DNA of 64,000 bases, from assembly GCF_900156155.1 (NCBI RefSeq), contig NZ_FTMD01000010.1, forward strand, positions 153,344 through 217,343. Direction: 5' to 3'. Below are positions 1 to 8,376 of this stretch, one piece after another. The DNA is from Aromatoleum tolulyticum. GTDB taxonomy: Bacteria > Pseudomonadota > Gammaproteobacteria > Burkholderiales > Rhodocyclaceae. The notes below the pieces were generated by a model that saw only the letters and a program-made list of their open reading frames with translations, was not told the origin of the DNA and ran no database searches. How positions within the stretch are numbered: the stretch's first letter is position 1; each line of letters opens with the position of its first letter. Position numbers and translations under genes: made by a program.

Positions 1-723
1 GCAAGCTCGCCCGTCGCCGAAGGGCAGCGCCGCCGTGAGCTCGACTTCCGCATGGAGTCCTACCGCTTCCACCCGATGCGCGTGCCCGCGCTGATGGGCA
101 GCGTGATTCCCGACAACGCGGCGAGTCGCGCCGAATACGAAGCCACGGTGCTCGCGCCGATGTACCGCGACATCGCCCCCCTCGACATCGAAGGGGTCAT
201 GCAACACGAATGGCTGAACGCCCGCGCCGCGATCCCTCGCTTCGACCGCAGCGCGCTGGAGATCCGCGTCATCGACGTGCAGGAATGCCCGCAGGCGGAT
301 CTGGCGATCGCCGCCGCGACCACCGCCGTCACGCAGGCCCTGTACGAAAACCGCTGGAGTCCGCTCGACGCGCAGCAGGCGATCGACACCACGACGCTCG
401 CGGCAATCCTGCTCGACACGATCCGCGACGCGGACCGCGCGGTGATCGCCGATCCCGCCTATCTCGCACTGTTCGGCGTCCGCGGCGGTGGCTGCGAGGC
501 GCGCGAACTCTGGCGCCATCTCATCGACGCCTGCGCGGACCATCCGCTGCTCACGCCGGCGACACGGCCCGTGCTCGACACCATCCTCGCGCACGGCCCC
601 CTTGCGCGTCGCATTCTCGCGGCACTGGGCGAGCCCTTCGACCGCGCGCGCCTCGCGGTCGTGTACCGCCAACTATGCGACTGCCTGGCCGCCGGCCGAC
701 TGTTCACGGGATGCGAGCGATGA
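1..723 (+). CDS. Carboxylate-amine ligase, GCS2 family (3' part only)
   Basis: The reading frame is open from base 1, so the start lies left of the window; the ATG at 52 is probably internal. The visible 240 residues resemble the C-terminal half of glutamate-cysteine ligase family 2 (YbdK-like) enzymes, which form amide bonds between a carboxylate and an amine using ATP. The best signature is the segment EIRVIDVQECPQADLAIAAA, typical of this family's substrate-binding core, followed by a helical C-terminus. The stop overlaps the start of the N-formylglutamate amidohydrolase gene (TGA within ATGA), so the two are translationally coupled. Substrate cannot be told; many GCS2 proteins have only weak gamma-glutamylcysteine activity. 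Confidence 0.75.
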   Translation, partial: ASSPVAEGQRRRELDFRMESYRFHPMRVPALMGSVIPDNAASRAEYEATVLAPMYRDIAPLDIEGVMQHEWLNARAAIPRFDRSALEIRVIDVQECPQADLAIAAATTAVTQALYENRWSPLDAQQAIDTTTLAAILLDTIRDADRAVIADPAYLALFGVRGGGCEARELWRHLIDACADHPLLTPATRPVLDTILAHGPLARRILAALGEPFDRARLAVVYRQLCDCLAAGRLFTGCER

Positions 724-1448
724 CCGGCGCGGGCAACGGCCACAGCTTCCTGATCACCTGCGAGCACGGCGGCAACCGCGTTCCACCGCGCTACCGCGAT
801 TGCCTCGCCGGGCACGAGGCGCTGCTCGCGAGCCATCGCGGCTACGATCCCGGCGCACTCGCAATGGCACGCGACCTCGCGCACGAACTGCAGGCGTCGC
901 TGATCTATGCGACAACCAGCCGCCTGCTCGTGGACCTCAACCGCACGCGGGGCCACCCGGGCCTGCACTGCGAAACCATCCGTGCGCAGCCGGAAGCAAC
1001 GCGGTGCGAAATCATCGACAGGTACTACCTGCCCTTCCGCACCCGCGCCGAACGGCTCATCGCAGCAGAGGTCGCCGCGGGCCGCCGCGTGATCCACGTC
1101 TCCAGCCACAGCTTCACGCCCGTTCTCGACGGCGTCGTGCGCCGGGCCGATGTCGGCCTGCTCTACGACCCCTCCCGCCCGGGCGAAACCGCACTGTGCG
1201 CCGAATGGCTCGCGTGCCTGCGCCGCCGCTCGCCCGCGCTCACGGTGCGCCGCAACTACCCGTACACGGGCAAGTCCGACGGCCTCACGGCCTACCTGCG
1301 GCGCTGCTTCCCGGCCGAGCTCTACGTCGGCGTCGAACTCGAACTCAACCAGCGCCTCATCAGGCCCAGGCAGCGCGCGTGGCGCGACCTGCGAGCCGAT
1401 GTCGTCGCCGCGCTGCGAGAGGCGCTCGGTCGCCCCGCGCCGCGCTGA
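720..1448 (+). CDS. N-formylglutamate amidohydrolase family protein
   Basis: The 242-residue protein matches the FGase family, zinc-dependent hydrolases that release formate from N-formylglutamate or related N-acyl amino acids. Visible marks are the N-terminal CEHGGNRVP motif (zinc-binding Glu/His), the VDLNRTR segment, the SSHSF motif in the middle and a C-terminal GVELELNQ segment that carries a catalytic acidic residue in the family. An in-frame ATG at 711 is an alternative start; 720 is chosen because it gives the ATGA overlap with the upstream gene. Pairing with a GCS2 ligase suggests a make-and-break pair for amide-linked glutamate compounds. Histidine degradation is less likely, since no hut genes are adjacent. 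Confidence 0.8.
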   Translation: MTGAGNGHSFLITCEHGGNRVPPRYRDCLAGHEALLASHRGYDPGALAMARDLAHELQASLIYATTSRLLVDLNRTRGHPGLHCETIRAQPEATRCEIIDRYYLPFRTRAERLIAAEVAAGRRVIHVSSHSFTPVLDGVVRRADVGLLYDPSRPGETALCAEWLACLRRRSPALTVRRNYPYTGKSDGLTAYLRRCFPAELYVGVELELNQRLIRPRQRAWRDLRADVVAALREALGRPAPR

Positions 1449-1499
1449 CGCGAGCGGCGACAACATCCTGCAACCACCCACCCAGCGGAGGAGTCATCC

Positions 1500-1883
1500 A
1501 TGGCATTCATGCTCAAGATCCAGTGGGACATCAAGGTCGGACGCGAGGCCGATTTCCGCGCCAACCAGGCGGCGCTGTGCAAGGTGATGCTCGATCACCC
1601 CGGCGTGATCTGCTACCACGCCGATTACCCCTCATCCCGCGTGAGCCAGTGGACCGAGATCTACGCGACCGACGCGGCGTTCGAGGCGCATCTTGCCAAT
1701 GAAAAAGGCCGGGTGCCGCTGGCGACCCTGATCGACGCCTGCGACAAGATCACCTGCCAGTGCTGGGGCAACCCGAACGCACGCTCGAAGGAGATCCTTG
1801 CGGGATTCGGGACGACGTATCAAGAGACGGCGGAAAACGCCTTCGTACTGAATCCACGGGCCGACAAGGACTCGCGCATCTGA
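1500..1883 (+). CDS. ABM-like dimeric alpha/beta-barrel protein
   Basis: This 127-residue protein starts at an ATG preceded by a good ribosome site (GGAGG about 8 bases upstream). Its pattern of a first strand (MLKIQWDIKVG), a helix with READFRANQAAL, a strand around HPGVICYHADY and a WTEIYAT strand followed by AFEAHLANE fits the antibiotic-biosynthesis-monooxygenase fold: small ferredoxin-like dimers that oxidise or bind aromatic or lipid ligands. The cysteine pair in ITCQCWG is unusual. It lies 51 bases downstream of the amidohydrolase on the same strand and may belong to that operon. The function is not known; the fold assignment is an inference from pattern. Confidence 0.6.
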   Translation: MAFMLKIQWDIKVGREADFRANQAALCKVMLDHPGVICYHADYPSSRVSQWTEIYATDAAFEAHLANEKGRVPLATLIDACDKITCQCWGNPNARSKEILAGFGTTYQETAENAFVLNPRADKDSRI

Positions 1884-1973
1884 TCCGGCGCCGCCGGCGC
1901 TCCGTCCGGCGGGCGGTCCGGATCGCGGGCAGATCGGGCCGCTGCGCGGAACGCACCGGCCTGCCCGGCTGCA

Positions 1974-2441
1974 TCAGCGCCGTTCGTCGTCGCGATCCCA
2001 CCAGCGGCGGTCGCCATCGTCATCGCCCCGGCGGTCGCGCCGGCGATCGTCATCGTCGTCGCCCCGGCGGTCGCCGTCGCGGTCGCGGCGACGCTCCCGT
2101 TCGCGTTCCCGTTCCGAGCGGCGCTGGTCGTCACGGTCCCAGCGTCGATCGTCGCGATCACGGTCGCCGCGCCATTCGTCCCTGCGGCCCTTGTAGCGGA
2201 TTTCACGCGGGTAGTGGCTGCGGGGCAACTCCACCCACGGGCCGGATCGGGAGCTCGCATAGCGCCAGCGGGTATTCTCGTAAACGTAGTAATAGCCGCG
2301 GTAGTAGTAATACGGCTCCGCGTCGAATTCAACGATGGTCGGCAGGGCCGGCGCGACGACCACCGCGCCGCGCGGAGGCGTCACGACACAGGCACTAAGC
2401 ACGAGGGCCGCGAGCAACGCGATTGCGAGCTTCCTGTACAT
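1974..2441 (-). CDS. Lipoprotein with an Arg/Asp-rich low-complexity tail
   Basis: The 155-residue product begins with a lipoprotein signal peptide whose lipobox is LSAC, so it should be lipidated at Cys17 and anchored in a membrane facing the periplasm. A short middle part is rich in tyrosine and tryptophan (EPYYYYRGYYYVYENTRWRYA), as in several small hypothetical proteobacterial lipoproteins. From about residue 88 to the end the sequence is almost only Arg, Asp, Glu and Gly, made by short degenerate DNA repeats. The start has a GGGAGAA ribosome site. I recognise no functional family; the tail could bind metal, polyanions or the cell wall. Confidence 0.75.
   Translation of the reverse strand: MYRKLAIALLAALVLSACVVTPPRGAVVVAPALPTIVEFDAEPYYYYRGYYYVYENTRWRYASSRSGPWVELPRSHYPREIRYKGRRDEWRGDRDRDDRRWDRDDQRRSERERERERRRDRDGDRRGDDDDDRRRDRRGDDDGDRRWWDRDDERR
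2010..2135. repeat. Degenerate short repeats encoding the Arg/Asp tail
   Basis: Within the lipoprotein gene, variants of a 20-base unit such as GTCATCGCCCCGGCGGTCGC recur, next to shorter CGTTCCCGTTCC-type and GTCGCGGTCGCGG repeats. They are coding and in frame. Such repeats can change in copy number by slippage, which would lengthen or shorten the charged tail. Confidence 0.6.
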
Positions 2442-2568
2442 TTGAATTCTCCCGAACGGATGGGACTCCGGATCGCCGGAGGCTTGCGTCGACTTGGCAG
2501 GTCGGTAAGCCGAAACATTACAGCCGAATATTATCCTCTTGCCCGGAACGATCGCACGTTTCCAAACG

Positions 2569-3747
2569 TCACGCCTGCCGCCGCGCGAGCAGCAGCAGGT
2601 TGCGCGGCGTGAGCGAGCGGGCGCAGAAGGTGCCCGCCTGCACGTCGAAGCCCGCCTCCTCCAACCCCAGCGCGAGGTCCATCACCAGCCACACTTCGAG
2701 CGCACGGCGGAAGGCGTGGCGGATCACTTCGAGGCGGCGGACTTCGGCGCGGCGCCGCTCGCCGACGGCGAGCCAGTGCTCCCAGTCCGACGCCGCCGGC
2801 AGGCGCAGCCCTTCGCGCGCCGCCAGCGCCCGGCAGTAGCCGGCGAAGTCGAGCGACAGCCACGACGCGGGCACGGGCTTGAAACTGCGCACCGCTTCGC
2901 CCTCGATTTCGTTGCGCAGCGCGATGAAGCCCAGCTTCCACGCCTGGTCGCGCGCAAGGCGCGCACGCACGTTGCGCGGCGCGGTGACGGTCTCGGTGAC
3001 CGCCAGGCGCAGCGCACGCTCGTCGAGCGCCAGCGTGGCGGCACGGCTCAGGGACCGGTAACGGTCACCCGCGCCGAGGTGATAGCAGCACGGCGCGATG
3101 CGGTAGCTGTGCGCATGATCGTGCGCCGCGTGACGGACCAGCGTGCGATGCAGCTCGCCGCAGGCATGCAGTGCGACGACGGCGTGGCCGTGCACATGGC
3201 GGCGGGCGCCCTCGTCCAGCGCATCGCCGCACGTCACGCGCTGTTCCACCCCGCTCCCCTCGGCGAGCCGCTCCGCGGCCCGGCACAGCGCCGAATCGAT
3301 CTCCAGCAGACGCACGGGCACCCGGTCGAGGAGCGCCAACCGCCGCCCCAGATGCCCCTTGCCCGCACACCACTCCAGCACCGGCGCACCGGCGGCCGGC
3401 CCGTGCGCGGCGAAGGCGTCGATCTGCGCGAGCTTGCGGCCGGGGATGAACAGGTCGGCACGCGGGTCGCGCGGCGGCAAGTCGCGCGCGGTGAGCTGCC
3501 GCACGGTGCACAGCGCTTCCAGCGTGTCGACGACGGGCAGGCGCGGCGCGAGCCACGCGCGACAGGCGTCGGGATCGACGATGAAACGCTCGAGCGTCGC
3601 CTCGTCGAGCCCGAGCACCGCATCGGCGAGTGCCGGCTGCGCCTCGCACCAGGCGGGCCGCCGCACCTGGAAAGGCGACGGACGCCAGAACGCCTCGTGC
3701 GCGTGCAGCTCCGATTGCAGTTCGAGAAGGCGCTCGCGGTGATTCAT
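2569..3747 (-). CDS. SAM-dependent methyltransferase (METTL25-like type)
   Basis: The 392-residue protein carries a Rossmann methyltransferase core near its middle: motif I is LEWCAGKGHLGRRLA, followed by LLEIDSALC for ribose binding, and later VALHACGEL and the segment YRIAPCCYHLG. The latter pattern is shared with the METTL25/RRNAD1-like family of putative methyltransferases. The N-terminal 130 and C-terminal 130 residues are helical and give no further clue. The start at 3747 was preferred to an upstream in-frame codon because the family-like sequence begins at MNHRERLLELQ. Substrate unknown; it stands alone, divergent from the glutathione transferase. Confidence 0.75.
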   Translation of the reverse strand: MNHRERLLELQSELHAHEAFWRPSPFQVRRPAWCEAQPALADAVLGLDEATLERFIVDPDACRAWLAPRLPVVDTLEALCTVRQLTARDLPPRDPRADLFIPGRKLAQIDAFAAHGPAAGAPVLEWCAGKGHLGRRLALLDRVPVRLLEIDSALCRAAERLAEGSGVEQRVTCGDALDEGARRHVHGHAVVALHACGELHRTLVRHAAHDHAHSYRIAPCCYHLGAGDRYRSLSRAATLALDERALRLAVTETVTAPRNVRARLARDQAWKLGFIALRNEIEGEAVRSFKPVPASWLSLDFAGYCRALAAREGLRLPAASDWEHWLAVGERRRAEVRRLEVIRHAFRRALEVWLVMDLALGLEEAGFDVQAGTFCARSLTPRNLLLLARRQA

Positions 3748-4030
3748 GCAGTACGGCGGGAGGTGATTGCAGAGGCGCGAGTATCGCAAACTCCCGTGCT
3801 TCGCGGGCAAGCATGCGTGGCGTCCACCTCATGCGATTGCCACGGGCACGACTGGCGCGTAGGCTCTGCGGAACCCCGCACACGATCCGGCGGTCATTGC
3901 CGCATGTCCGGACACCGCCGCCGGCGGGCGTTCACGGACATCCGAGTCACCGGAAGCCGCACCGCAGCGCATGCACGCGCACGACGCGGCCTCCCCTGAA
4001 TTCCCCCTCACCCGGTCAAGGAGCCCATCA

Positions 4031-4636
4031 ATGAAGCTGTTTTTGAAACCCGGTGCATGCTCGCTTTCTCCCCACATCGTCCTCGAGGAAGCCGGCCTGA
4101 AGTACGAGACGGAGGTCGTCGACCTGCAGACGAAGGTCACCGCATCGGGCGCGGATTACTGGAAGATCAACCCCAAGGGCTACGTTCCCGCACTGCAGCT
4201 CGATAACGGCGACGTGATCACGGAAGGCCCGGCGATCATCCAGTACCTCGCCGACCAGGTGCCGGGCAAGAAGCTCGCCCCGGCCAACGGCACCATCGAG
4301 CGCTACACGCTTCAGGGCTGGCTCACCTTCATCGGCACCGAGATCCACAAGACCTTCAGCCCCTTCTTCAACCCGGCGACGCCCGCCGAGTGGAAGGCAA
4401 TGTGCCGCGCGAACCTCGAACGCCGCTTCGGCTACGTGGCCGAACAGCTCGCCGGCAAGGACTACCTGATGGGCGCCGATTTCAGCGTCGCCGACGCCTA
4501 CCTGTTCACGGTGATGGGCTGGGCGAAGTACATCGAGCTCGACCTGTCGCAGTGGCCCGCGCTCGCGGCCTACCAGGCTCGCGTCGCCGCCCGCCCGGCG
4601 GTCGTCGCGGCGATGAAGGCCGAAGGGCTGCTGTGA
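4031..4636 (+). CDS. gst: Glutathione S-transferase, beta class
   Basis: The 201-residue protein matches bacterial beta-class GSTs, cytosolic dimers that conjugate glutathione or bind it in mixed disulfides. The start MKLFLKPGACSLSPH places Cys10 at the class-specific active-site position. The thioredoxin-like N-domain includes YWKINPKGYVPAL with its cis-proline and the TEGPAI turn; the helical C-domain holds the LMGADFSVADAYLF N-capping motif. An AAGGAG ribosome site precedes the ATG. It lies 79 bases before a glutathione peroxidase gene on the same strand, which suggests a joint role in detoxifying electrophiles and peroxides. Confidence 0.92.
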   Translation: MKLFLKPGACSLSPHIVLEEAGLKYETEVVDLQTKVTASGADYWKINPKGYVPALQLDNGDVITEGPAIIQYLADQVPGKKLAPANGTIERYTLQGWLTFIGTEIHKTFSPFFNPATPAEWKAMCRANLERRFGYVAEQLAGKDYLMGADFSVADAYLFTVMGWAKYIELDLSQWPALAAYQARVAARPAVVAAMKAEGLL

Positions 4637-4715
4637 CAGCGTGACACCCCGCCCTCCCGGCTCCCGCCGGGAGGCATCGCCGCCGTGCGGCAGGCAGGAT
4701 CCGGAGGGACAGATC

Positions 4716-5198
4716 ATGGATACGCAACTCAAGGACATCGCGGTCGAACGCCTCACCGGCGGAAGCACGACCATGAGCGAATACGCCGGCAAGGTGCTGC
4801 TGATCGTGAACACCGCCAGCCAGTGCGGCTTCACCCCGCACTATGCCGGGCTCGAACAGCTCTACGAGAAGTACCGCGACCGCGGGCTGGTGGTGCTGGG
4901 CTTTCCGTGCAACCAGTTCGGCACGCAGGAACCGGGCGACGCCGCCGAGATTGCCGCGTTCTGCGAGACCAATTACGGCGTCAGCTTCCCGATGTTCGCC
5001 AAGATCGAGGTCAATGGCGACAACACCCACCCCCTCTTCGCCTGGCTCAAGACGCACGCGAAAGGCGTGCTCGGCACCGAAGCGATCAAGTGGAACTTCA
5101 CGAAATTCCTCGTCGATCGCAGCGGCACGCAGGTCGAGCGCTACGCATCGATGACGCCGCCGGAAGCCATCGCCGACGACATCGAAGCGCTGCTCTGA
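4716..5198 (+). CDS. Glutathione peroxidase family (thioredoxin-type) peroxidase
   Basis: The 160-residue protein is a Cys-type glutathione peroxidase homologue (BtuE-like). The peroxidatic cysteine is Cys37 in NTASQCGFTP; the tetrad partners are recognisable as Gln67 in FPCNQFG and Trp126-Asn127 in KWNFTKFLVD. Cys65 and Cys83 could serve as resolving residues, in which case thioredoxin rather than glutathione is the reductant, as is usual for bacterial members. No signal peptide, so cytoplasmic. The start is the first ATG after GGAGGGAC. It follows the GST gene closely and probably shares its transcript. Confidence 0.93.
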   Translation: MDTQLKDIAVERLTGGSTTMSEYAGKVLLIVNTASQCGFTPHYAGLEQLYEKYRDRGLVVLGFPCNQFGTQEPGDAAEIAAFCETNYGVSFPMFAKIEVNGDNTHPLFAWLKTHAKGVLGTEAIKWNFTKFLVDRSGTQVERYASMTPPEAIADDIEALL

Positions 5199-5290
5199 GG
5201 GCGACGCGGAGCCACGCCTTTGGCCGCAATGAACCGGCAGGATCCCGCGGGGATCGAAACGTCCACCAACATCCAACAATTCGTCCAGCC

Positions 5291-5656
5291 ATGAAGACAT
5301 TCGACCACGGCAAGCTCGACCGTATCGTCGCCGAGGCCCGGCGCACCGCCGACACGCGCAGCGACGGCTACCGCGAACGCGCGCTGAAGATCTACCCGTG
5401 GATCTGCGGTCGCTGCGCGCGCGAATTCACCGTGACCAACCTGCGCGAGCTGACGGTGCATCACCGCGACCACAATCACGACAACAACCCGCCCGACGGC
5501 AGCAACTGGGAGCTGTTGTGCATCTACTGCCACGACAACGAACACCAGCGCCAGCTCGAAGCGCAGGCGGGCAGCTCGATCCAGACGGACAACGGCACGG
5601 TGTCGACACACAACCCGTTCGCCGACCTGAAGGCCTTGCTCGCCAAGGGCAAATGA
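5291..5656 (+). CDS. yajD: HNH nuclease family protein, YajD-like
   Basis: The 121-residue protein has the layout of the small HNH protein YajD: a CGRC zinc knuckle near residue 40, the HHRDHNHDNN core with the HH and N of the ββα-metal motif, and a CIYCHDNEH second knuckle. These bind one structural zinc and one catalytic metal in HNH endonucleases. The cellular target of YajD is not known to me. It lies 92 bases after the peroxidase gene. The longer frame reading through from upstream is out of register with the peroxidase and not a real extension. Confidence 0.85.
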   Translation: MKTFDHGKLDRIVAEARRTADTRSDGYRERALKIYPWICGRCAREFTVTNLRELTVHHRDHNHDNNPPDGSNWELLCIYCHDNEHQRQLEAQAGSSIQTDNGTVSTHNPFADLKALLAKGK

Positions 5657-5727
5657 GGGCAAGTGAGGGGAAGTGACCACCCCCGAGGCTGCTTCGCACG
5701 CGCGGGCGCTACCGCGCCGGTGCGCGC

Positions 5728-8187
5728 TCAGCCGACGGCTTTCGCTTCCTGAACCGACGGTCCCGCGTCCGGATCGACGACGCGTATCGCTCCGCGACCG
5801 GCCTCCTTGGCCTGATACATCGCGGCATCCGCGCGCTTGATGACGGCGTCCTCGTTCGCATCGCCCCCCGTAAACAGCGTCACGCCGATGCTCGCCGAGC
5901 AGCGGTGCTCGATCTTGCGGACGCCGGGCGCGGCCGGCTCGATGCCCAGTACATAGGGTTCGGACAGGCGCGCGAGGATCTTCTGCGCGACCAGCGCGGC
6001 TTGGCGGCGCGACTCCGCGCTGTCGGACGGCAGTTCGCAGAGCATCACGACGAACTCGTCGCCGCCGAAGCGCGCCACGGTATCGACCTCGCGCACGCAT
6101 TTCTGCAGCCGCTGCGCGACCTCCACCAGCAACTGATCGCCAATGTCATGGCCGTGGGTATCATTGAGCGGCTTGAAATTGTCCAGATCGATGAACAACA
6201 GGGCGCCCGGACGGCCGGTGCGCTTGCTGCCCGCCAGAGCCTGCCGCGCGCGGTCGTGGAACAGCCGGCGGTTCGCCAGGTTCGTCAGGGGATCGTAGAA
6301 AGCGAGCCGGCGGATCTGGTCTTCCATGTTCTTGCGCTCCGTGATGTCGGAGCCCAGCGCGAGGTAATGCCGAACCAAGCCGGACCCGTCGCGGACGGTG
6401 CTGATGGTCTTCTGCTCGGGATAGACGTCGCCGTTCTTGCGACGATTCCAGATCTCGCCTTTCCAGCTGCCTTCCCTGGTGATCTGCCGCCAGAGCTCGG
6501 CATAGAACGCATCGTCGTGGCGCCCGGACTTGAAGATGCGCGGATTGCGGCCCAGAACTTCCTCGCGGCTGTAACCGGTGATGCGGCAGAACGCGTCATT
6601 CACCTCGATGATCCGGCCGGTTGCCGAAGTGAGCACGATTCCCTCATCGGCATGCGTGAACACACTTGCCGCAAGGCGCAGCCTGTCGTCCGCGAGCTTG
6701 CGGGCAGTGATGTTGCTATGCACGACCACCACCCCCTTGTGCCCGCCCTCCAGCGGGCTGACGGTCATCTGGAACCAGCGCTGCTCGCGTGGAGAATGGC
6801 AGGGGTACTCGAGGCTGAAGCCCGGCGACCGGCCTTCGAGCACGGCCCGGATCCCCGCGTTCGCCTCGCCTCCGCTGCGCTCGCTCTCGCCCTCGCCGCA
6901 CACCGACAGGTAATTCGTGCCGACACCCGTATTCGGCGCGGCCGCTCCCGCCGCCCCACCATTCTCGATCGCGAATCGCCGCCACGGTTCGTTGACGGCG
7001 ATGATCACGCCCTGTCCATCCAGCACGGCGATCTGGCTGGGCACGGAGTCGAGAACCCCCTGGACGAAGACGCGGCTGTCGCGCACCGCCCGTTCGCGCT
7101 GCGAAAGGGTATCCAGCAGCCGGTTGAACCCGCCGATCAACTCCCCCACCTCATCGCGCCGGACCACCGGAAGGGGGTGCGGAACGTGGCTCGCATCCGA
7201 GAACGCCGCCAGCGTCTTGACGGTGTTGAGCATGGGCGCGAGCTGGCGCCTCAGCACCACCCAGGTGAGCCCGCCCGCGAACAGGGTGAGCATGATCGCG
7301 GCGACCAGCACGCGCTGCTGCACGGCACGCATGGGCGCAAAGGCCTCCTCGACCGGCAGCGCAACCCAGACAAACCAGCCCGCCAGCGCGATTTTCCTGG
7401 CGGAGCCGAGCACGTCCGCTCCGTCCGATGTGCGGAACACGGCCGAGCCTTCGTAGCCCTCGACGAAGCGATCTATCGCCGCGCTGACGCCGGAGGCGGG
7501 CAAGGTCTCCATGATCCGGCTCTTGTCGGACGCTGCGACGATCAGCCGCTGCTGCGGCGCCACGAGCAGGTAGGCCCCGGTGCGGCCATAGACGTTTCCG
7601 GCGACCTTGTCGATGAAGTTCGGTTTCGACAGGTCGGTCACGCCGAAGATCGCCCCAACCACACTCCCCCGTGCGTCACGGATCGGCACCGACATTGCGA
7701 AAATCGGCGCCGACAGTTTCTTGCCGATGACCGGCCGGCCGACCGTCGAACGCCCCTCGCGGAGCGCAGCGGCGACGTGATCCCGTTCCATGTAATTGAA
7801 CCCGATGCGCCCCATCGAACGCGGCACGTCGGCGACCGCCGTGCCTTCGGCATCCACGATCACCACACCACCGTTGAACAGGTCCGCAAGGACGGGCTGT
7901 CGCTCGAGAAGCCCCTGCAGGGCCGACCGGTCCCGCCCGGCGGTGCCGCCCAGGGTTGCCGCGACGACCTGCAGCGCATGCAGGCGTTCGGCAAGATCGT
8001 CGTTGACCGACGCAGCCATGATGGTTGCCGCCGACGACTGCTGCTCGCCCATCAGGCGCTGCATATCCTCGCGCAGGATACTGCTCGCATAAAGCGCCAG
8101 CGACCAGATGCTGACGACGAAGATGAGCAGGGTGACGAGGGTGATACGCGTGTTGAGCGTTCGCCACCGGAAATCTGGCAGATTCAT
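5728..8187 (-). CDS. Membrane diguanylate cyclase (dCache-HAMP-PAS-PAS-GGDEF)
   Basis: The 819-residue protein should make c-di-GMP in response to a periplasmic ligand. A transmembrane helix (about 15-36) is followed by a double-Cache-like periplasmic sensor (about 40-285), a second helix (291-313), a HAMP linker (to about 370), two PAS regions (about 380-500 and 505-625; the second ends in the usual DITERK) and a GGDEF domain. The active-site motif GGDEF is intact at 708-712, and the inhibitory site RxxD lies at 699-702, so product feedback is expected. There is no EAL domain. It is monocistronic and convergent with the YajD-like gene. Confidence 0.93.
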   Translation of the reverse strand: MNLPDFRWRTLNTRITLVTLLIFVVSIWSLALYASSILREDMQRLMGEQQSSAATIMAASVNDDLAERLHALQVVAATLGGTAGRDRSALQGLLERQPVLADLFNGGVVIVDAEGTAVADVPRSMGRIGFNYMERDHVAAALREGRSTVGRPVIGKKLSAPIFAMSVPIRDARGSVVGAIFGVTDLSKPNFIDKVAGNVYGRTGAYLLVAPQQRLIVAASDKSRIMETLPASGVSAAIDRFVEGYEGSAVFRTSDGADVLGSARKIALAGWFVWVALPVEEAFAPMRAVQQRVLVAAIMLTLFAGGLTWVVLRRQLAPMLNTVKTLAAFSDASHVPHPLPVVRRDEVGELIGGFNRLLDTLSQRERAVRDSRVFVQGVLDSVPSQIAVLDGQGVIIAVNEPWRRFAIENGGAAGAAAPNTGVGTNYLSVCGEGESERSGGEANAGIRAVLEGRSPGFSLEYPCHSPREQRWFQMTVSPLEGGHKGVVVVHSNITARKLADDRLRLAASVFTHADEGIVLTSATGRIIEVNDAFCRITGYSREEVLGRNPRIFKSGRHDDAFYAELWRQITREGSWKGEIWNRRKNGDVYPEQKTISTVRDGSGLVRHYLALGSDITERKNMEDQIRRLAFYDPLTNLANRRLFHDRARQALAGSKRTGRPGALLFIDLDNFKPLNDTHGHDIGDQLLVEVAQRLQKCVREVDTVARFGGDEFVVMLCELPSDSAESRRQAALVAQKILARLSEPYVLGIEPAAPGVRKIEHRCSASIGVTLFTGGDANEDAVIKRADAAMYQAKEAGRGAIRVVDPDAGPSVQEAKAVG

Positions 8188-8376
8188 TCAGAGCTCTCGC
8201 GATGACCGTTCGAACGGAAAATGTCGGAAGCCCCGCAAACCGGAATATCGATGATATGTCATATGCAACAAGCCGACCTCGGCACGATCTGCAATTATAG
8301 TCGTGGAATGCACGGTAGCATCCGGCGGCCCGCCACTCGGTGAAATCCTCAACGCTGCGGGCCCGGCAGCCGGGGT

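Noticed and set aside
2010..2135. Short regular repeats, CRISPR-like at first sight
   Set aside because: Units are 6-20 bases, in frame, without spacers of equal size, and code for the Arg/Asp tail of a lipoprotein.
5905..8205. Long plus-strand open frame opposite the diguanylate cyclase
   Set aside because: Same GC-driven shadow effect; sense strand has complete Cache-PAS-GGDEF architecture.
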